Shown: positions 25,919 through 34,907 of the stretch, piece after piece
Layout of the letters: every line of letters begins with the position of its first letter
Position numbering within the stretch: position 1 is the first letter of the stretch
DNA from: Burkholderia territorii
GTDB lineage: Bacteria; Pseudomonadota; Gammaproteobacteria; Burkholderiales; Burkholderiaceae
Length of the DNA: 64,000 bases
Direction of reading: 5' to 3'
Assembly: GCF_902833055.1 (NCBI RefSeq)
Contig: NZ_CADFEJ010000001.1
Coordinates: 124,001 to 188,000, forward strand
The notes under the pieces: generated by a model
Databases searched by the model: none
The model's input: only the letters and a program-made list of their open reading frames with translations
Told to the model about the DNA's origin: nothing
Translations under genes and position numbers: made by a program

Positions 25919-26248
25919 ATGAAGTCGATCATCTACGCAGCGATCGCTGCATCCGTCCTTGCCGCCCCGATCGCATCGTTCGCGCAGTCCGAGCAGGGCT
26001 TGACCCGCGACCAGGTGCGCGCCGAACTTGTGCAACTCGAACAGAACGGCTACAAGCCGCTCGCAAGCGATGCGCAATATCCGCAGAACATCCAGGCCGC
26101 GGAACAACGGATGCAACCGAACCAGCCGATGCTCGCCCAGGCCGACACGAGCGGCTACGGTGCGGTGGCGGCAGGCGCAGGCCAGTCGGGCCGCCGCATG
26201 ACGCGTGAAGCGCCGAACCCCGTGAACTCCGTGTACTTCGGCAACTGA
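25919..26248 (+). CDS. DUF4148-type small periplasmic protein
   Basis: A 109-residue protein from the ATG at 25919 behind GGAGG. It has a signal peptide (MKSIIYAAIAASVLAAPIAS, cleavage after FAQ), then GLTRDQVRAELVQLEQNGYK, the hallmark of DUF4148 proteins that Burkholderia carries in many copies. The tail is Gln-rich and ends in NSVYFGN. Function unknown. It is a single gene followed by a good terminator. Confidence 0.82.
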   Translation: MKSIIYAAIAASVLAAPIASFAQSEQGLTRDQVRAELVQLEQNGYKPLASDAQYPQNIQAAEQRMQPNQPMLAQADTSGYGAVAAGAGQSGRRMTREAPNPVNSVYFGN

Positions 26249-26359
26249 ACATCCCCGGGTCTGCCCGAGCACAGCATGTGACCGACCGGACGCGCGCGAC
26301 TCGCGCGCGTCTGCGTCAGCCGAGCAGAACCTCCGTCGCCGCATTCCGGCGGCTTTTCC

Positions 26360-26390
26360 GCCCAGACGCTCACGCGTTTGGGCCTTTTTT
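26360..26390 (+). terminator. terminator downstream of the DUF4148 gene
   Basis: GCCCAGACGC and GCGTTTGGGC form a 10-base stem (one G-T pair) with a TCAC loop and six T residues. It lies just before the convergent CBS gene. Confidence 0.85.
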
Positions 26391-26401
26391 GCTGAGACGG
26401 G

Positions 26402-26863
26402 TCAGGCGGACGTGACCGTCGGCGTACCGTGGATATAGTGTTCGAGCTGGCTGATCGTGAACTGCTGGTCGGCAATCACGCTTTTCACGAGGTCGCCGAT
26501 CGAGATCAGGCCGATGAGCTTGCCGTCCTGGAGGACGGGCAGGTGGCGCATCCGGTGTTCGGTCATCAGCGCCATGCACTCGTCGGTGGATTGCGACGGT
26601 TCGACGTAGCGCACCTTGGCCGTCATGATTTCCTCGACGCGGGTGGCTTTCGATGAACGGTCCTGCAGCACGACTTTGCGCGCGTAGTCGCGCTCGGTGA
26701 CGATGCCCGCGATGTCGTCGCCGTCCATGACCAGCAACGCGCCGATTCCTTTTTCCGCCATCAGCTTGATGGCGTCGTAGACGAAATCGGCTTTCTTGAC
26801 GGTGTAGATCGTGCGGCCGGAATCCGGCTTGGCTTTGAGAATTTGCGCGACGGTCGTGCTCAT
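26402..26863 (-). CDS. CBS-domain pair protein
   Basis: A 153-residue cytoplasmic protein made of two CBS domains. The first (about residues 15-70) has VYDAIKLMAEKGIGALLVM and GIVTERDYARKV. The second (about 80-135) has ECMALMTEHRMRHLPVL and GLISIGDLVKSV. Such tandem pairs bind adenine nucleotides or S-adenosylmethionine and act as energy or stress sensors. Typical length. The partner protein cannot be named. Confidence 0.9.
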   Translation of the reverse strand: MSTTVAQILKAKPDSGRTIYTVKKADFVYDAIKLMAEKGIGALLVMDGDDIAGIVTERDYARKVVLQDRSSKATRVEEIMTAKVRYVEPSQSTDECMALMTEHRMRHLPVLQDGKLIGLISIGDLVKSVIADQQFTISQLEHYIHGTPTVTSA

Positions 26864-27040
26864 TTGCTTTCTCCGTGTGCGGGACGATGCAGGGAAGGCA
26901 GGGCGTGATGCGCGGCACCCGACGGGCCCAGTATAGCCGGGCCTGCTGCGGCAGTCGCGTGACGTTTCCAGATTAGCGGTAAACTCCGGTCACGCACTAT
27001 CCACACAACTCCTACATTCCTGATCGTTTCGATTGAATTC

Positions 27041-27691
27041 ATGATGTCTTCGCGTCCACAATCGCCCGCGCAGGGCAATGGCCAGGCCGACGAGTGCGTG
27101 ACGCTCGTCGCCACCGCGTCGCTGCCCACGCGCTACGGTACGTTCACGTCATACGCGTTCCGCGTATCGGGCAGCGATGCCGAACATCTCGCGCTCGTGA
27201 TGGGTGACGTCGCCGGCGATCAGTCCGTGTTGACGCGGCTTCATTCCGAATGCCTGACCGGCGACGTGTTCGGCTCCTACCGCTGCGATTGCGGCGAGCA
27301 ACTCGATCTCGCGCTGCGTTACATCGCGGCGGAAGGTCGCGGCGTGCTGCTGTATCTGCGCGGTCACGAAGGGCGCGGCATCGGCCTGAGCAACAAGATC
27401 CGTGCGTATGCGTTGCAGGAGCAAGGGCGCGACACCGTCGAGGCGAATCTTGACCTCGGCTTGCCCGACGATGCCCGCGAATACGACTCGGCCGCAGCCA
27501 TCCTGCGGATCCTCGGCGTGACGTCGGTGCGACTGATGAGCAACAATCCGAAGAAGTTCGACACGCTCGTGAAGCACGGCATTCCCGTCTGCGAACGTGT
27601 GGCGCTCGCGGTACCTGTACGCGAGGAAAACGAGCGTTACATCCGGACCAAGCAGGCGAAGTTCGGGCATTACTTCGAGGAAAACGAGTAG
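27041..27691 (+). CDS. ribA: GTP cyclohydrolase II
   Basis: A 216-residue enzyme for the first step of riboflavin synthesis, opening GTP to 2,5-diamino-6-ribosylamino-pyrimidinone phosphate. The zinc site is seen in [20 protein letters not shown] (three Cys). Further motifs are [37 protein letters not shown] with the catalytic Asp/Tyr region, and [10 protein letters not shown]. It is free-standing without a fused RibB domain, and no other rib gene or FMN riboswitch is evident nearby. It may be a second copy besides a riboflavin operon elsewhere. Confidence 0.93.
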   Translation: MMSSRPQSPAQGNGQADECVTLVATASLPTRYGTFTSYAFRVSGSDAEHLALVMGDVAGDQSVLTRLHSECLTGDVFGSYRCDCGEQLDLALRYIAAEGRGVLLYLRGHEGRGIGLSNKIRAYALQEQGRDTVEANLDLGLPDDAREYDSAAAILRILGVTSVRLMSNNPKKFDTLVKHGIPVCERVALAVPVREENERYIRTKQAKFGHYFEENE

Positions 27692-27698
27692 CGGAAAC

Positions 27699-27720
27699 AA
27701 GGGGCTCCGCGGAGCCCCTT
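27699..27720 (+). terminator. hairpin downstream of ribA
   Basis: AAGGGGCTCC and GGAGCCCCTT with a 2-base centre, starting 8 bases after the ribA stop. There is no T-run, so termination may be weak or factor-assisted. Confidence 0.55.
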
Positions 27721-27924
27721 GATCCATCTGGTTTTCGCACGTCAGAGTAAAGGGTTTGAGCCGAAAGTTGCGTTTGTCAGATGCCTTGTCTGCATTTGAC
27801 CAAATAGGCGAAAACTTGGCACTCTGGCGTAACATTTTTCTGCGCCAGACCGAAAAAGCTACGCTGCGGTCTCGGCCTACAACAAAAACCTACGCCGACC
27901 GCTGAAGAGATTCGACGCACGCAC

Positions 27925-28259
27925 CTCGAGCAAGTTGCCTGCGGGCCAACACATGACCTTTGACGGATTCCCGGGCCTCCGCTTCCAGGCCAGCGAGAGC
28001 CGTCGTTCCTGGATCTACCGATACAAGTCCCCCCATCGAGAACGTTCCGGCCGCGTCGATAACCCGTGCTCAGGCGTTCGAATTCTTGGATTCTTATCGT
28101 GCCACGCCAGCGCTCGCTGCGCGCCTGCGCATGGGGCTGGGCGGAGCGTGGGACTATGCGATGGACGCTGGGAGGCTGCCTGATGGCACGCCGAACTGGT
28201 GGCGAATGATCCTGCGCGGCAAAGCGAGTGGTCTGTTGAAGGAGGTGCGCGCGGCCTAA
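27925..28259 (+). pseudogene. tyrosine-type phage integrase remnant
   Basis: One frame reads LPAGQHMTFDGFPGLRFQAS then ESRRSWIYRYKSP, the N-terminal arm-binding part of a phage/island integrase. After about 28030 the next frame reads SITRAQAFEFLDSYRATPAL then GAWDYAMDAGRLPDGTPNWW, a core-binding part, and stops at 28257-28259. The catalytic domain with the R-H-R-Y residues is missing and at least one deletion plus frameshift separates the pieces. It lies 180 bases before vgrG and suggests that the T6SS module sits at an old integration site. Confidence 0.65.
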
Positions 28260-28435
28260 AGTTTTTCTCAGTGCAATCTCCACGTGGTCAATGACCGTAG
28301 GTTCCGGATGTATCACCGTACCAAGACTCAATCAATTTTGTGATCGTGCCGCTGTGCCTTTTGTACAATTGCGGTTGAGGGTCGATTTGTCTTACCAATT
28401 CGAAAGACTGCGCAATAAAAAAGAAAGGTGTGCAG

Positions 28436-31144
28436 ATGGACACGCATGACTTGGTTCGAGCAATACGAGGCGGTCTGATTCAGCAAGATCGCCTTCTTAA
28501 GCTCGACACGCCGTTAGGCAATGATGTGCTGCTTCCGCATCAGATGGTCGGTCAATCCCGTCTAGGGCGCCACTTCGAATTTGTTGTCGATGTTGTGTCG
28601 ACTACATCGAGCGTTGAACTCAAGAAGCTCATAGCCCAGCCCGTGACGCTGTGGATTCAGCAGAGCGATGGGACATACGCGCCGCACAATGGCTATGTGC
28701 ACACCGCGAGGCGCCTCGGTGCCGATGGGGGGTTAACGTTCCATCAGATCACGATGGCCTCGTGGATGCACTTCTTGCGATTTCGCCGCGATCAGAAAAT
28801 ATGGCAAGACAAGCCGGTTGACGCAATTATCACGGATGTTTTTAATGCACATCCCCAGGCACGCGGCTTCTACGAATTTCATCTTTCCCGGTCACTTCCT
28901 GCGCTGTCCTTCTGTCGTCAGGACGAGAGCGACTGGAATTTCGTTCACCGGCTTCTGGAATCGGAAGGACTATACGGCTACTGGAAGCACGACAGCGACG
29001 GCAAGGCCCATCGACTGATCATCACCGACCGCCTGACTGCGCTCGCTGAACCACGGCCGCTCACCTTCTCGCGTGCGGGAACCACCATTGCATCAGATGC
29101 GCTGACGCAATGGAGTGGCACACGTACACTGCAGAGCACCTCGCTGACGACACGCACGTTCGACTATAAGGACCCGTCGGGCGTCTTCAATGCAAAAGGT
29201 ACGTCGTTGCCGACGATGCCGAATCAGGGTGAGTTGCCTGATCAGGCGGAGGTTTATCAGTACACCGGCGCCTATACGTTTCTGGCGCAGGAGAGAGGCG
29301 ACACGCTTTCGAAGACACGCATCGAGGAGTGGGAATCGCGGTCGAAGCGCTTTCTTGGCATTGGCGGTTGGCGCGCCGCTGATGCGGGCAAACGTTTCAC
29401 CTTGGACGCGCACCCCGATCACGATGGTGATCCGATCGAACAGCGCGAGTTTGCCGCAATTGCCGTGCGCTGGATCGTTCGAAACAACCTACCTATCACG
29501 CAAACTTCGGCGCGGATGCCCAATAGCCTCGACCTGGTAATCGCGGGATCCGGAATCGAGGATCTGAATGATGCTTCTCGTGTGTCGTCAGATATCGCCG
29601 GTTTCACGGGTGCCTATCAGGTCGAGATTGAAGCGCAAAGGACCACGGTACCGTTCCGGAGCCCGTTCGAACACGCCAAGCCGACGACGCACCTCGAAAC
29701 AGCCATAGTTGTGGGACCGCAGAACGAAGAGGTCTATACGGACGAGTTGAACCGAATCAAGGTGCGCTTCATTTGGGATCGGATCAACGAGGGAAACGAG
29801 CGCGCATCGTGCTGGGTTCGGGTTGCGCAGTCGGATACCGGCAGCGGGTACGGTGCCGTTCATCCGCCGCGCGTCGGCGAAGAGGTGTTGATCGATTACG
29901 TCGGGGGGGACTGTGACCGCCCGATCGCGATCGCACGCGTCTACAATGGTGCGACGAAGCCGCAGTGGCACACGAATGGTTTGCTATCAGGCTATCGATC
30001 GAAGGAATTCGGCGGAGCCGGGTATAACCAGATGGTAATGGACGACTCGACTGGCCAAAACCGGGTGCAGCTTTTCAGTAGCCAAGCGAACTCTGCGCTT
30101 CATTTGGGTTATTTGATCCATCAAGCAGGCAATGCTCGTGGCGACTATCTGGGAAGTGGTTTCGATCTGCGGACGGACAATTACGGTGCCGTCCGCGCGA
30201 ATCGTGGGCTCTACGTTACGACGTATCCGAAGACGATCGACAGTCAGCCGCTCGACGCCCGCGAAACACAACAGCAGTTGGTGCGGGCCGAGAGTTTGAT
30301 CGAGTCACTGTCGGACGCGAGCACGGCCCATAATGCCGAGAATCTGCAGGCGGGGTATAACGCTCTCAAACAGCTGACCGACGCGACGCAGGAAGCTGCC
30401 ACGGGTGCGGCGTCTGGCGGTCGCACCGCGGGCGGCGGTACAGGATCCGCGAATGTTTTCAAAGAGCCCGTTATGCTGTTCGGCAGCCCCTCAGGCATCG
30501 CGCTCTCGAGCAACGAATCGGCACACGTGTCCGCCGCCCAACACGTCAACATCGTAAGTGGTCAGAGTGCGCATCTCGCTGTCGGAAAATCGCTGGTCGC
30601 GAGTATCGCCGACAAGCTTAGCGTCTTCGTCCAGAGCGCGGGCATGAAGTTGTTTGCCGGCCGCGGCAAGATCGAGGTCCAGGCTCACTCGGACAACATC
30701 GAACTGACCGCGCAGAAGTCGGTGAAGGTGCAATCGACGACCGCGAAAGTTGAGGTTGCAGCAGACCAGGAGATCTTCCTTACTTCTGGCGGCGCTTACA
30801 TCCGCATCGCAAATGGGGATATCCAGATCCACGCGCCAGGTAAGATCGATATCAAGGGTGCATCGCACAGTCTTGACGGGCCGACCGCACAAGGCTACGT
30901 GCTCCCTAGCCTACCCCATGCGGGCGATGCACCCCGATATCACGAGCAGTTCCACTTGGTCGATGACGACGGCGAGACCGTATTGCCACACACACGGTAT
31001 GAAATTGAGAGCGAGTCGGGGAAGAAGTGGAGCGGCTACAGTGACGCAGATGGCTTTACACAGCACATCTACACTGAACAGCCGGAGTCTCTATCTCTGA
31101 CGGTCTATATGGAGGTCGATGATGACGACGAAGAAGAAGCGTAA
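28436..31144 (+). CDS. vgrG: type VI secretion tip protein VgrG
   Basis: A 902-residue spike protein. The start at 28436 follows AAAGG. The N-terminal gp27-like part (about residues 1-390) carries LLPHQMVGQSRLGRHFEF and SFCRQDESDWNFVHRLLESE. The gp5-like OB and needle part begins near 430 (VRFIWDRINEGNERASCWVR, VGEEVLIDYVGGDCDRPI). A DUF2345 beta-helix extension follows at about 680-830 (SVKVQSTTAKVEVAADQEIF). After residue 830 comes an adaptor-like tail ending in an acidic run (VDDDDEEEA). The effector gene overlaps its end, so this VgrG probably carries that effector. No other T6SS structural gene is in the window. Confidence 0.94.
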   Translation: MDTHDLVRAIRGGLIQQDRLLKLDTPLGNDVLLPHQMVGQSRLGRHFEFVVDVVSTTSSVELKKLIAQPVTLWIQQSDGTYAPHNGYVHTARRLGADGGLTFHQITMASWMHFLRFRRDQKIWQDKPVDAIITDVFNAHPQARGFYEFHLSRSLPALSFCRQDESDWNFVHRLLESEGLYGYWKHDSDGKAHRLIITDRLTALAEPRPLTFSRAGTTIASDALTQWSGTRTLQSTSLTTRTFDYKDPSGVFNAKGTSLPTMPNQGELPDQAEVYQYTGAYTFLAQERGDTLSKTRIEEWESRSKRFLGIGGWRAADAGKRFTLDAHPDHDGDPIEQREFAAIAVRWIVRNNLPITQTSARMPNSLDLVIAGSGIEDLNDASRVSSDIAGFTGAYQVEIEAQRTTVPFRSPFEHAKPTTHLETAIVVGPQNEEVYTDELNRIKVRFIWDRINEGNERASCWVRVAQSDTGSGYGAVHPPRVGEEVLIDYVGGDCDRPIAIARVYNGATKPQWHTNGLLSGYRSKEFGGAGYNQMVMDDSTGQNRVQLFSSQANSALHLGYLIHQAGNARGDYLGSGFDLRTDNYGAVRANRGLYVTTYPKTIDSQPLDARETQQQLVRAESLIESLSDASTAHNAENLQAGYNALKQLTDATQEAATGAASGGRTAGGGTGSANVFKEPVMLFGSPSGIALSSNESAHVSAAQHVNIVSGQSAHLAVGKSLVASIADKLSVFVQSAGMKLFAGRGKIEVQAHSDNIELTAQKSVKVQSTTAKVEVAADQEIFLTSGGAYIRIANGDIQIHAPGKIDIKGASHSLDGPTAQGYVLPSLPHAGDAPRYHEQFHLVDDDGETVLPHTRYEIESESGKKWSGYSDADGFTQHIYTEQPESLSLTVYMEVDDDDEEEA

Positions 31145-32120
31145 GACTGTGAAGCGCCATGTGAGGCACGCGTCGACGACCGATGCTGATCAGAAGTCGT
31201 TAACGAAAGCGGTCATTCAGAACGACGCTGGCGATTGGGTACGGCCGGCAACGGGCGACAAGTTTTACATCGACGAAACAGCGAAATTTCCTTCGATCAC
31301 GTTCGAAATCAAGACCACCGAGCCGCCACCTTATCAGTGGAAGTGGACGATCCTCTGGGACGCCCAAGTTAGTCCGTTTCGCGCGTCGGGTAAGCGTGGC
31401 AAGAAGGTTAGATCATTCTCAGAGACCGGCTCATTCACGAGCAGTGATACGTCGTGGGAAGCGAAGCTCAATGACAAAATCCTTGGAGGGAAGCTGTCTG
31501 TCGAAGTCAAGGCGGGTAGCACCGACTTCCGGCGGACCGTGTTCGTCCTCGGTAAGAATCCGTCGAAGGATGACGTGCTTGCGTATCTGAAGCAGATTCC
31601 GAACACCATTGGTTTTGACTTGATCCTAGAGCAAGAGAGCCACTTCAAGAATTTTTGGGATACTGACAATGAGCCGGTGGTCGCGGGCGACAAAGGTTTC
31701 GGTATGACTCAGATGACCCATCCGTCGCCGACGTATGAGCAGGTGTGGAGCTGGAAAGAGAACATGAAAGCGGGAACGTCGCTGTTTCAGCAAAAGCAGA
31801 GGGATGCGATCTCCAGCTTCAAGGGGCATCCATACACTGAGGACCAGTTAAAACACGAGACCTTCACAAGATGGAACGGCGGCAGCTACTATCAGTGGAA
31901 CGCGAAAACGCAGCAGCTCGAGCGTCAAGATATGCTATGTGACTCGCAAACTGGCAATATCGGCTGGAACCCTGCCGATCCCACAAACGCGGGCAAGACA
32001 GAAGCAGAGTTGCATGAGCGCGACAAGGACGAGTACAAAAAAATGAAGGCTGGTCAGAGCAAGGACCATCGATGGACCTATTCAGGTATTTGTTATGCCG
32101 ATCACATTCTCGGAAACTAA
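31122..32120 (+). CDS. probable T6SS peptidoglycan-lytic effector (SLT/lysozyme-like)
   Basis: A 332-residue protein overlapping vgrG by 23 bases. The ATG at 31122 is preferred over 31119 because GGAGG then has normal spacing. It begins with a very basic tail (MTTKKKRKTVKRHVRH), followed by a beta-rich domain to about residue 150 and a C-terminal domain resembling lytic transglycosylases. That domain has FDLILEQESHFKNF with a candidate catalytic Glu-172 in the ES pair, then DKGFGMTQMTHPSPTYEQVW in place of the usual G.MQ motif. There is no signal peptide, as expected for T6SS cargo. The next gene encodes a periplasmic protein, the expected immunity location for a cell-wall enzyme. Activity is inferred, not shown. 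Confidence 0.72.
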   Translation: MTTKKKRKTVKRHVRHASTTDADQKSLTKAVIQNDAGDWVRPATGDKFYIDETAKFPSITFEIKTTEPPPYQWKWTILWDAQVSPFRASGKRGKKVRSFSETGSFTSSDTSWEAKLNDKILGGKLSVEVKAGSTDFRRTVFVLGKNPSKDDVLAYLKQIPNTIGFDLILEQESHFKNFWDTDNEPVVAGDKGFGMTQMTHPSPTYEQVWSWKENMKAGTSLFQQKQRDAISSFKGHPYTEDQLKHETFTRWNGGSYYQWNAKTQQLERQDMLCDSQTGNIGWNPADPTNAGKTEAELHERDKDEYKKMKAGQSKDHRWTYSGICYADHILGN

Positions 32121-32682
32121 GTGGTGGTTGTGTGCGGCGGCGCTTTCGATTGCCGCAAGCGCGTTCGCAGAGACCGCAGCACCCAACTCGATCCGGCTAT
32201 CAAATGGCCGTGAGATGCAACAAGACGGTAAGCACTTGGTCGAGGTTGATGTTGGACACCACCGCTCAGCGACGGTGCAATTGCCGCCGGCACTTCGTCG
32301 GGCCGTAGCTTCCGCATCGAGTATTGGGTTCCCATCGGCGAGCTCGAAGGTCGTCGACGGGAAGGAATTCGTATTGGTTGTTGTGAATCAGTCGTCCAGC
32401 AACAATCCGATGGGCTTCTGCGGCTCGGGAGAGGAGGGTACTCTCTACGTTCTCCAAATGAAGGGAAATGTCGCCGCCTCAAAGTATGCGATGCCCGTGC
32501 AAAGCTGTTTGAATAGCGTGTCGCTCGACACTGACGTGAACAATCGCTCACCGTACCTTGCGATCGAATGGCTCGACGGCTCGCCCGGTTTCAAGGTTGC
32601 ATGGACCAATATCGACGATGCTGGTCCCGCCACCCGAGAATATCGTTACAACGGCAGTACATTCGTCGAAAGCAAGAAGTAG
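32095..32682 (+). CDS. probable periplasmic immunity protein of the T6SS effector
   Basis: A 195-residue protein overlapping the effector end by 26 bases. It has a signal peptide (hydrophobic WWLCAAALSIAASAFA, cleavage after AEA-like AFAET) and a mature beta-rich domain with two Cys (MGFCGSGEEG and VQSCLNS) that could form a disulfide. I recognise no family. The overlap, the export signal and the position after a cell-wall effector make immunity the most likely role. Confidence 0.7.
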   Translation: MPITFSETKWWLCAAALSIAASAFAETAAPNSIRLSNGREMQQDGKHLVEVDVGHHRSATVQLPPALRRAVASASSIGFPSASSKVVDGKEFVLVVVNQSSSNNPMGFCGSGEEGTLYVLQMKGNVAASKYAMPVQSCLNSVSLDTDVNNRSPYLAIEWLDGSPGFKVAWTNIDDAGPATREYRYNGSTFVESKK

Positions 32683-32872
32683 TTTTTGCCGAGACCGGCT
32701 TGCAAAATTTCTATGACTTCGTCGGCACTGAGCGGGGTAGCATGGTCGGGTCGTCGAGCTCACTTGCAATCAGGCGTCGTACCTCTGAAAGTTGTGCGGT
32801 TGCTGCGAGATTGCGCGCACGGCCCGGCGCATCCCGAGCCTCTTCACATCCCGATCACGGTAGAACCCGCCA

Positions 32873-33442
32873 TTGAAGATCGAAACCGAACGTTTGACGT
32901 TGCGCCGCTGGCGATCGGACGATGCCGGTGCGCTGGCTGCGATACATGCGGATCCCGACGTGACCGCGTGGCTCGCGCGCGGCCCGATGTCCGTCGATGA
33001 GGCGGAAGCCACCATCGCGCGCTTCGAAGCGCATTTCGATGCGAACGGTTTCGGTGTGTGGGCGATCGAGCGTCGTGCGGATGGCGCGCTGATCGGACTC
33101 TGCGGTCTGTCGCGCGAACTTCACGACGAGCATCCGATGGCACCGTGTGTCGAGATCGTATGGCGCCTGGCCCGCTCAACGTGGGGGCATGGTTACACGA
33201 GTGAAGCGGCCACCGCGGTATTGGCCGACGGATTCGGGCGGATCGGCCTCGGCGAAATCTTCGCATGGACGGCCGCCGCCAACCAGCGATCGCGACAGGT
33301 CGCACAGCGGCTCGGGATGGCGCGGCAGCCGACGCGCGATTTTGATCATCCTGCGCTCCCGGAGGGACACGCACTGCGGCAGCACGTGGTGTACGTCACG
33401 CACGCAACGATCGCTCATCTCGACGGTCGCGTCAGCACATGA
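32873..33442 (+). CDS. GNAT-family N-acetyltransferase (RimJ/RimL type)
   Basis: A 189-residue enzyme. TTG at 32873 is the only start available after an in-frame stop. ETERLTLRRWRSDDAGALAA opens the fold, FGVWAIERRADGALIGLCGL gives the central strands, and WGHGYTSEAATAVLADGFGR contains the acetyl-CoA pyrophosphate loop (R/Q-x-x-G-x-G/A-like WGHGYTS). AANQRSRQVAQRLGM closes it. RimJ/RimL-type members acetylate ribosomal proteins or small molecules; the substrate is open. It may be unrelated to the T6SS genes before it. Confidence 0.85.
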   Translation: MKIETERLTLRRWRSDDAGALAAIHADPDVTAWLARGPMSVDEAEATIARFEAHFDANGFGVWAIERRADGALIGLCGLSRELHDEHPMAPCVEIVWRLARSTWGHGYTSEAATAVLADGFGRIGLGEIFAWTAAANQRSRQVAQRLGMARQPTRDFDHPALPEGHALRQHVVYVTHATIAHLDGRVST

Positions 33443-33942
33443 CGGTGTGGGCATGCCTGCCCGTGAACGTCACTCCGCGTTCTACAGCACGGCCGGCAGC
33501 ACCTGCATCGTTGAATGTCCGTCCGGAGGCATCCCGTTGCGCATTGATCGACGTCACGCTCAATAAGCCCGTGCCGCGGCGCATGCGCATGCAGCTTCGA
33601 ATGCCGGGCGATCATGCAGATGGCAGGCGCTCAACTCGTCGGCCGTCGGCGACTCACTGCACGCGACGGACAGCGCGTGAATTCGAAGCGATGGTCCAGC
33701 CCTTCGGAGCCGAACATTACGCCGGAAAAAGCGTTGTGATCGTCGAAGCCTGCGAGTGCCGATAGTTCGAACGCGTTGCGGGATATGCGTTCGGCCTTGG
33801 CGAGGATGGCGACGAGGCGGGCAATGACGACATCGGCTACGTACAAGCGCTTCGTTGATGAGAAACTACGCCGATGGCCACACGAGTGTACGCGTGCTGA
33901 ATGTCAGGCCCTCTGATGCCGCCCTCATTAAATCGCGCAGGC
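33443..33942 (-). other. region without an intact gene
   Basis: About 500 bases with only short frames. A minus-strand frame at about 33690-33846 reads VADVVIARLVAILAKAERIS and AFELSALAGFDDHNAF and has coding-like composition, but has no recognised family and no full-length gene. Possibly a decayed gene. Confidence 0.35.
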
Positions 33943-33970
33943 AAGAAAAAGCCCGCTACTGGAGCGGGCT
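33943..33970 (-). terminator. terminator of the cepI operon
   Basis: AGCCCGCT and AGCGGGCT with a 5-base loop; on the minus strand it is followed by TTTTTC. A second small hairpin (AGGGCT/AGCCCT, 34025-34040) stands between it and the DUF4902 stop. Confidence 0.8.
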
Positions 33971-34093
33971 GAATCCATGTTTGGAGACATGGAGGAGACG
34001 GATGTAACTTTAAGGGAAAACCCGAGGGCTCGCAAGCCCTAGTTGTAATTGTGCAACGCAACGAAGCCGCCGCTTTCTCTCACAAACGAGCTT

Positions 34094-34855
34094 TCACATT
34101 CCGCCCGCTCGAGCATGTGCGGCAAGCGCACCGAACCGCTCCTGCGCAACCGGTACTGCATACTTGTCGCGCATTTCGGTCTCGATCCACGTGCATGCCT
34201 CGCGCGCGCAGTCGGTCAGCGCGTGCCGCGTCGCGTGTCCGTCGATCGCGTAGACGAAGCGCACGCCCACCTCGTCGTCGGCGACTTGCCGCTGCAGTTG
34301 CTTAAGCTGCAATTGCGGCCCGTGCCGTTGCGACAACGCGCACAGCTCGTCGAAGTGATATTCGAGCCAGTCGGCGAAGAACAACGCATCGCTGTGGCAG
34401 CGCAGACGGAACGCCGCACTCCGCGAAGGGCGCTGCGGGGTGCCGCCAACGGCCTGCGACTCGCCGGCGGGCGCCAGCGCCGCATCGACGGGCGCAAGCG
34501 GCTGCCCGATCTGCCGGTACGGTTCACGGTCGCGCAGCGCGTGCCACAGCAGCTCGTCGCCAGCGGCCCCGGACGGCTGCATCGTCAGGTCGTGCCGTCC
34601 GTCGCCGAGGGCGGCGACGTCGCGGATCACGAGACGCAGCGAGCAGAGCGGCTCGTCCGCTACCAGCAGCGTCGCCGCGCGCGGCAACCCGCACACGAGC
34701 GGGGCGGCGCCGGCCGCCCGGAACACGAGCCCGTGGCGATCGAGCCGCACGAGCGGCAGCGGCCGCGGAAACGACGGGTAGGCGACCGTGATGCGGGCGC
34801 CGCCGGCTCCCGTCAACCCGGGCATCATCGCGCGAAAGACCTGAGACTGGTCCAA
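34094..34855 (-). CDS. DUF4902-type protein co-transcribed with cepI
   Basis: A 253-residue protein starting at TTG 34855 behind GAAGGAG, 52 bases after the cepI stop on the same strand. It ends with DDEVGVRFVYAIDGHATRHA and CAREACTWIETEMRDKYAVP. In B. cenocepacia the gene in this place (BCAM1871, DUF4902) is co-transcribed with cepI and influences acyl-homoserine lactone activity and virulence; that is established knowledge recalled from the literature. By synteny this is its orthologue. Mechanism unknown. Confidence 0.78.
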   Translation of the reverse strand: MDQSQVFRAMMPGLTGAGGARITVAYPSFPRPLPLVRLDRHGLVFRAAGAAPLVCGLPRAATLLVADEPLCSLRLVIRDVAALGDGRHDLTMQPSGAAGDELLWHALRDREPYRQIGQPLAPVDAALAPAGESQAVGGTPQRPSRSAAFRLRCHSDALFFADWLEYHFDELCALSQRHGPQLQLKQLQRQVADDEVGVRFVYAIDGHATRHALTDCAREACTWIETEMRDKYAVPVAQERFGALAAHARAGGM

Positions 34856-34907
34856 GGTGGTTCTCCTTCGTTACGAAGCCGCCCGGCCGGACTACGCGCG
34901 TTCCGGC

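Noticed and set aside
26940..27040. Possible FMN riboswitch upstream of ribA
   Set aside because: The leader is only about 100 bases and I see none of the conserved blocks of the RFN element; the ribA start has little room for it.
33631..33846. 71-codon minus-strand frame as a real gene
   Set aside because: Coding-like composition but no start context, no family and no continuation; kept only as a possible decayed segment.
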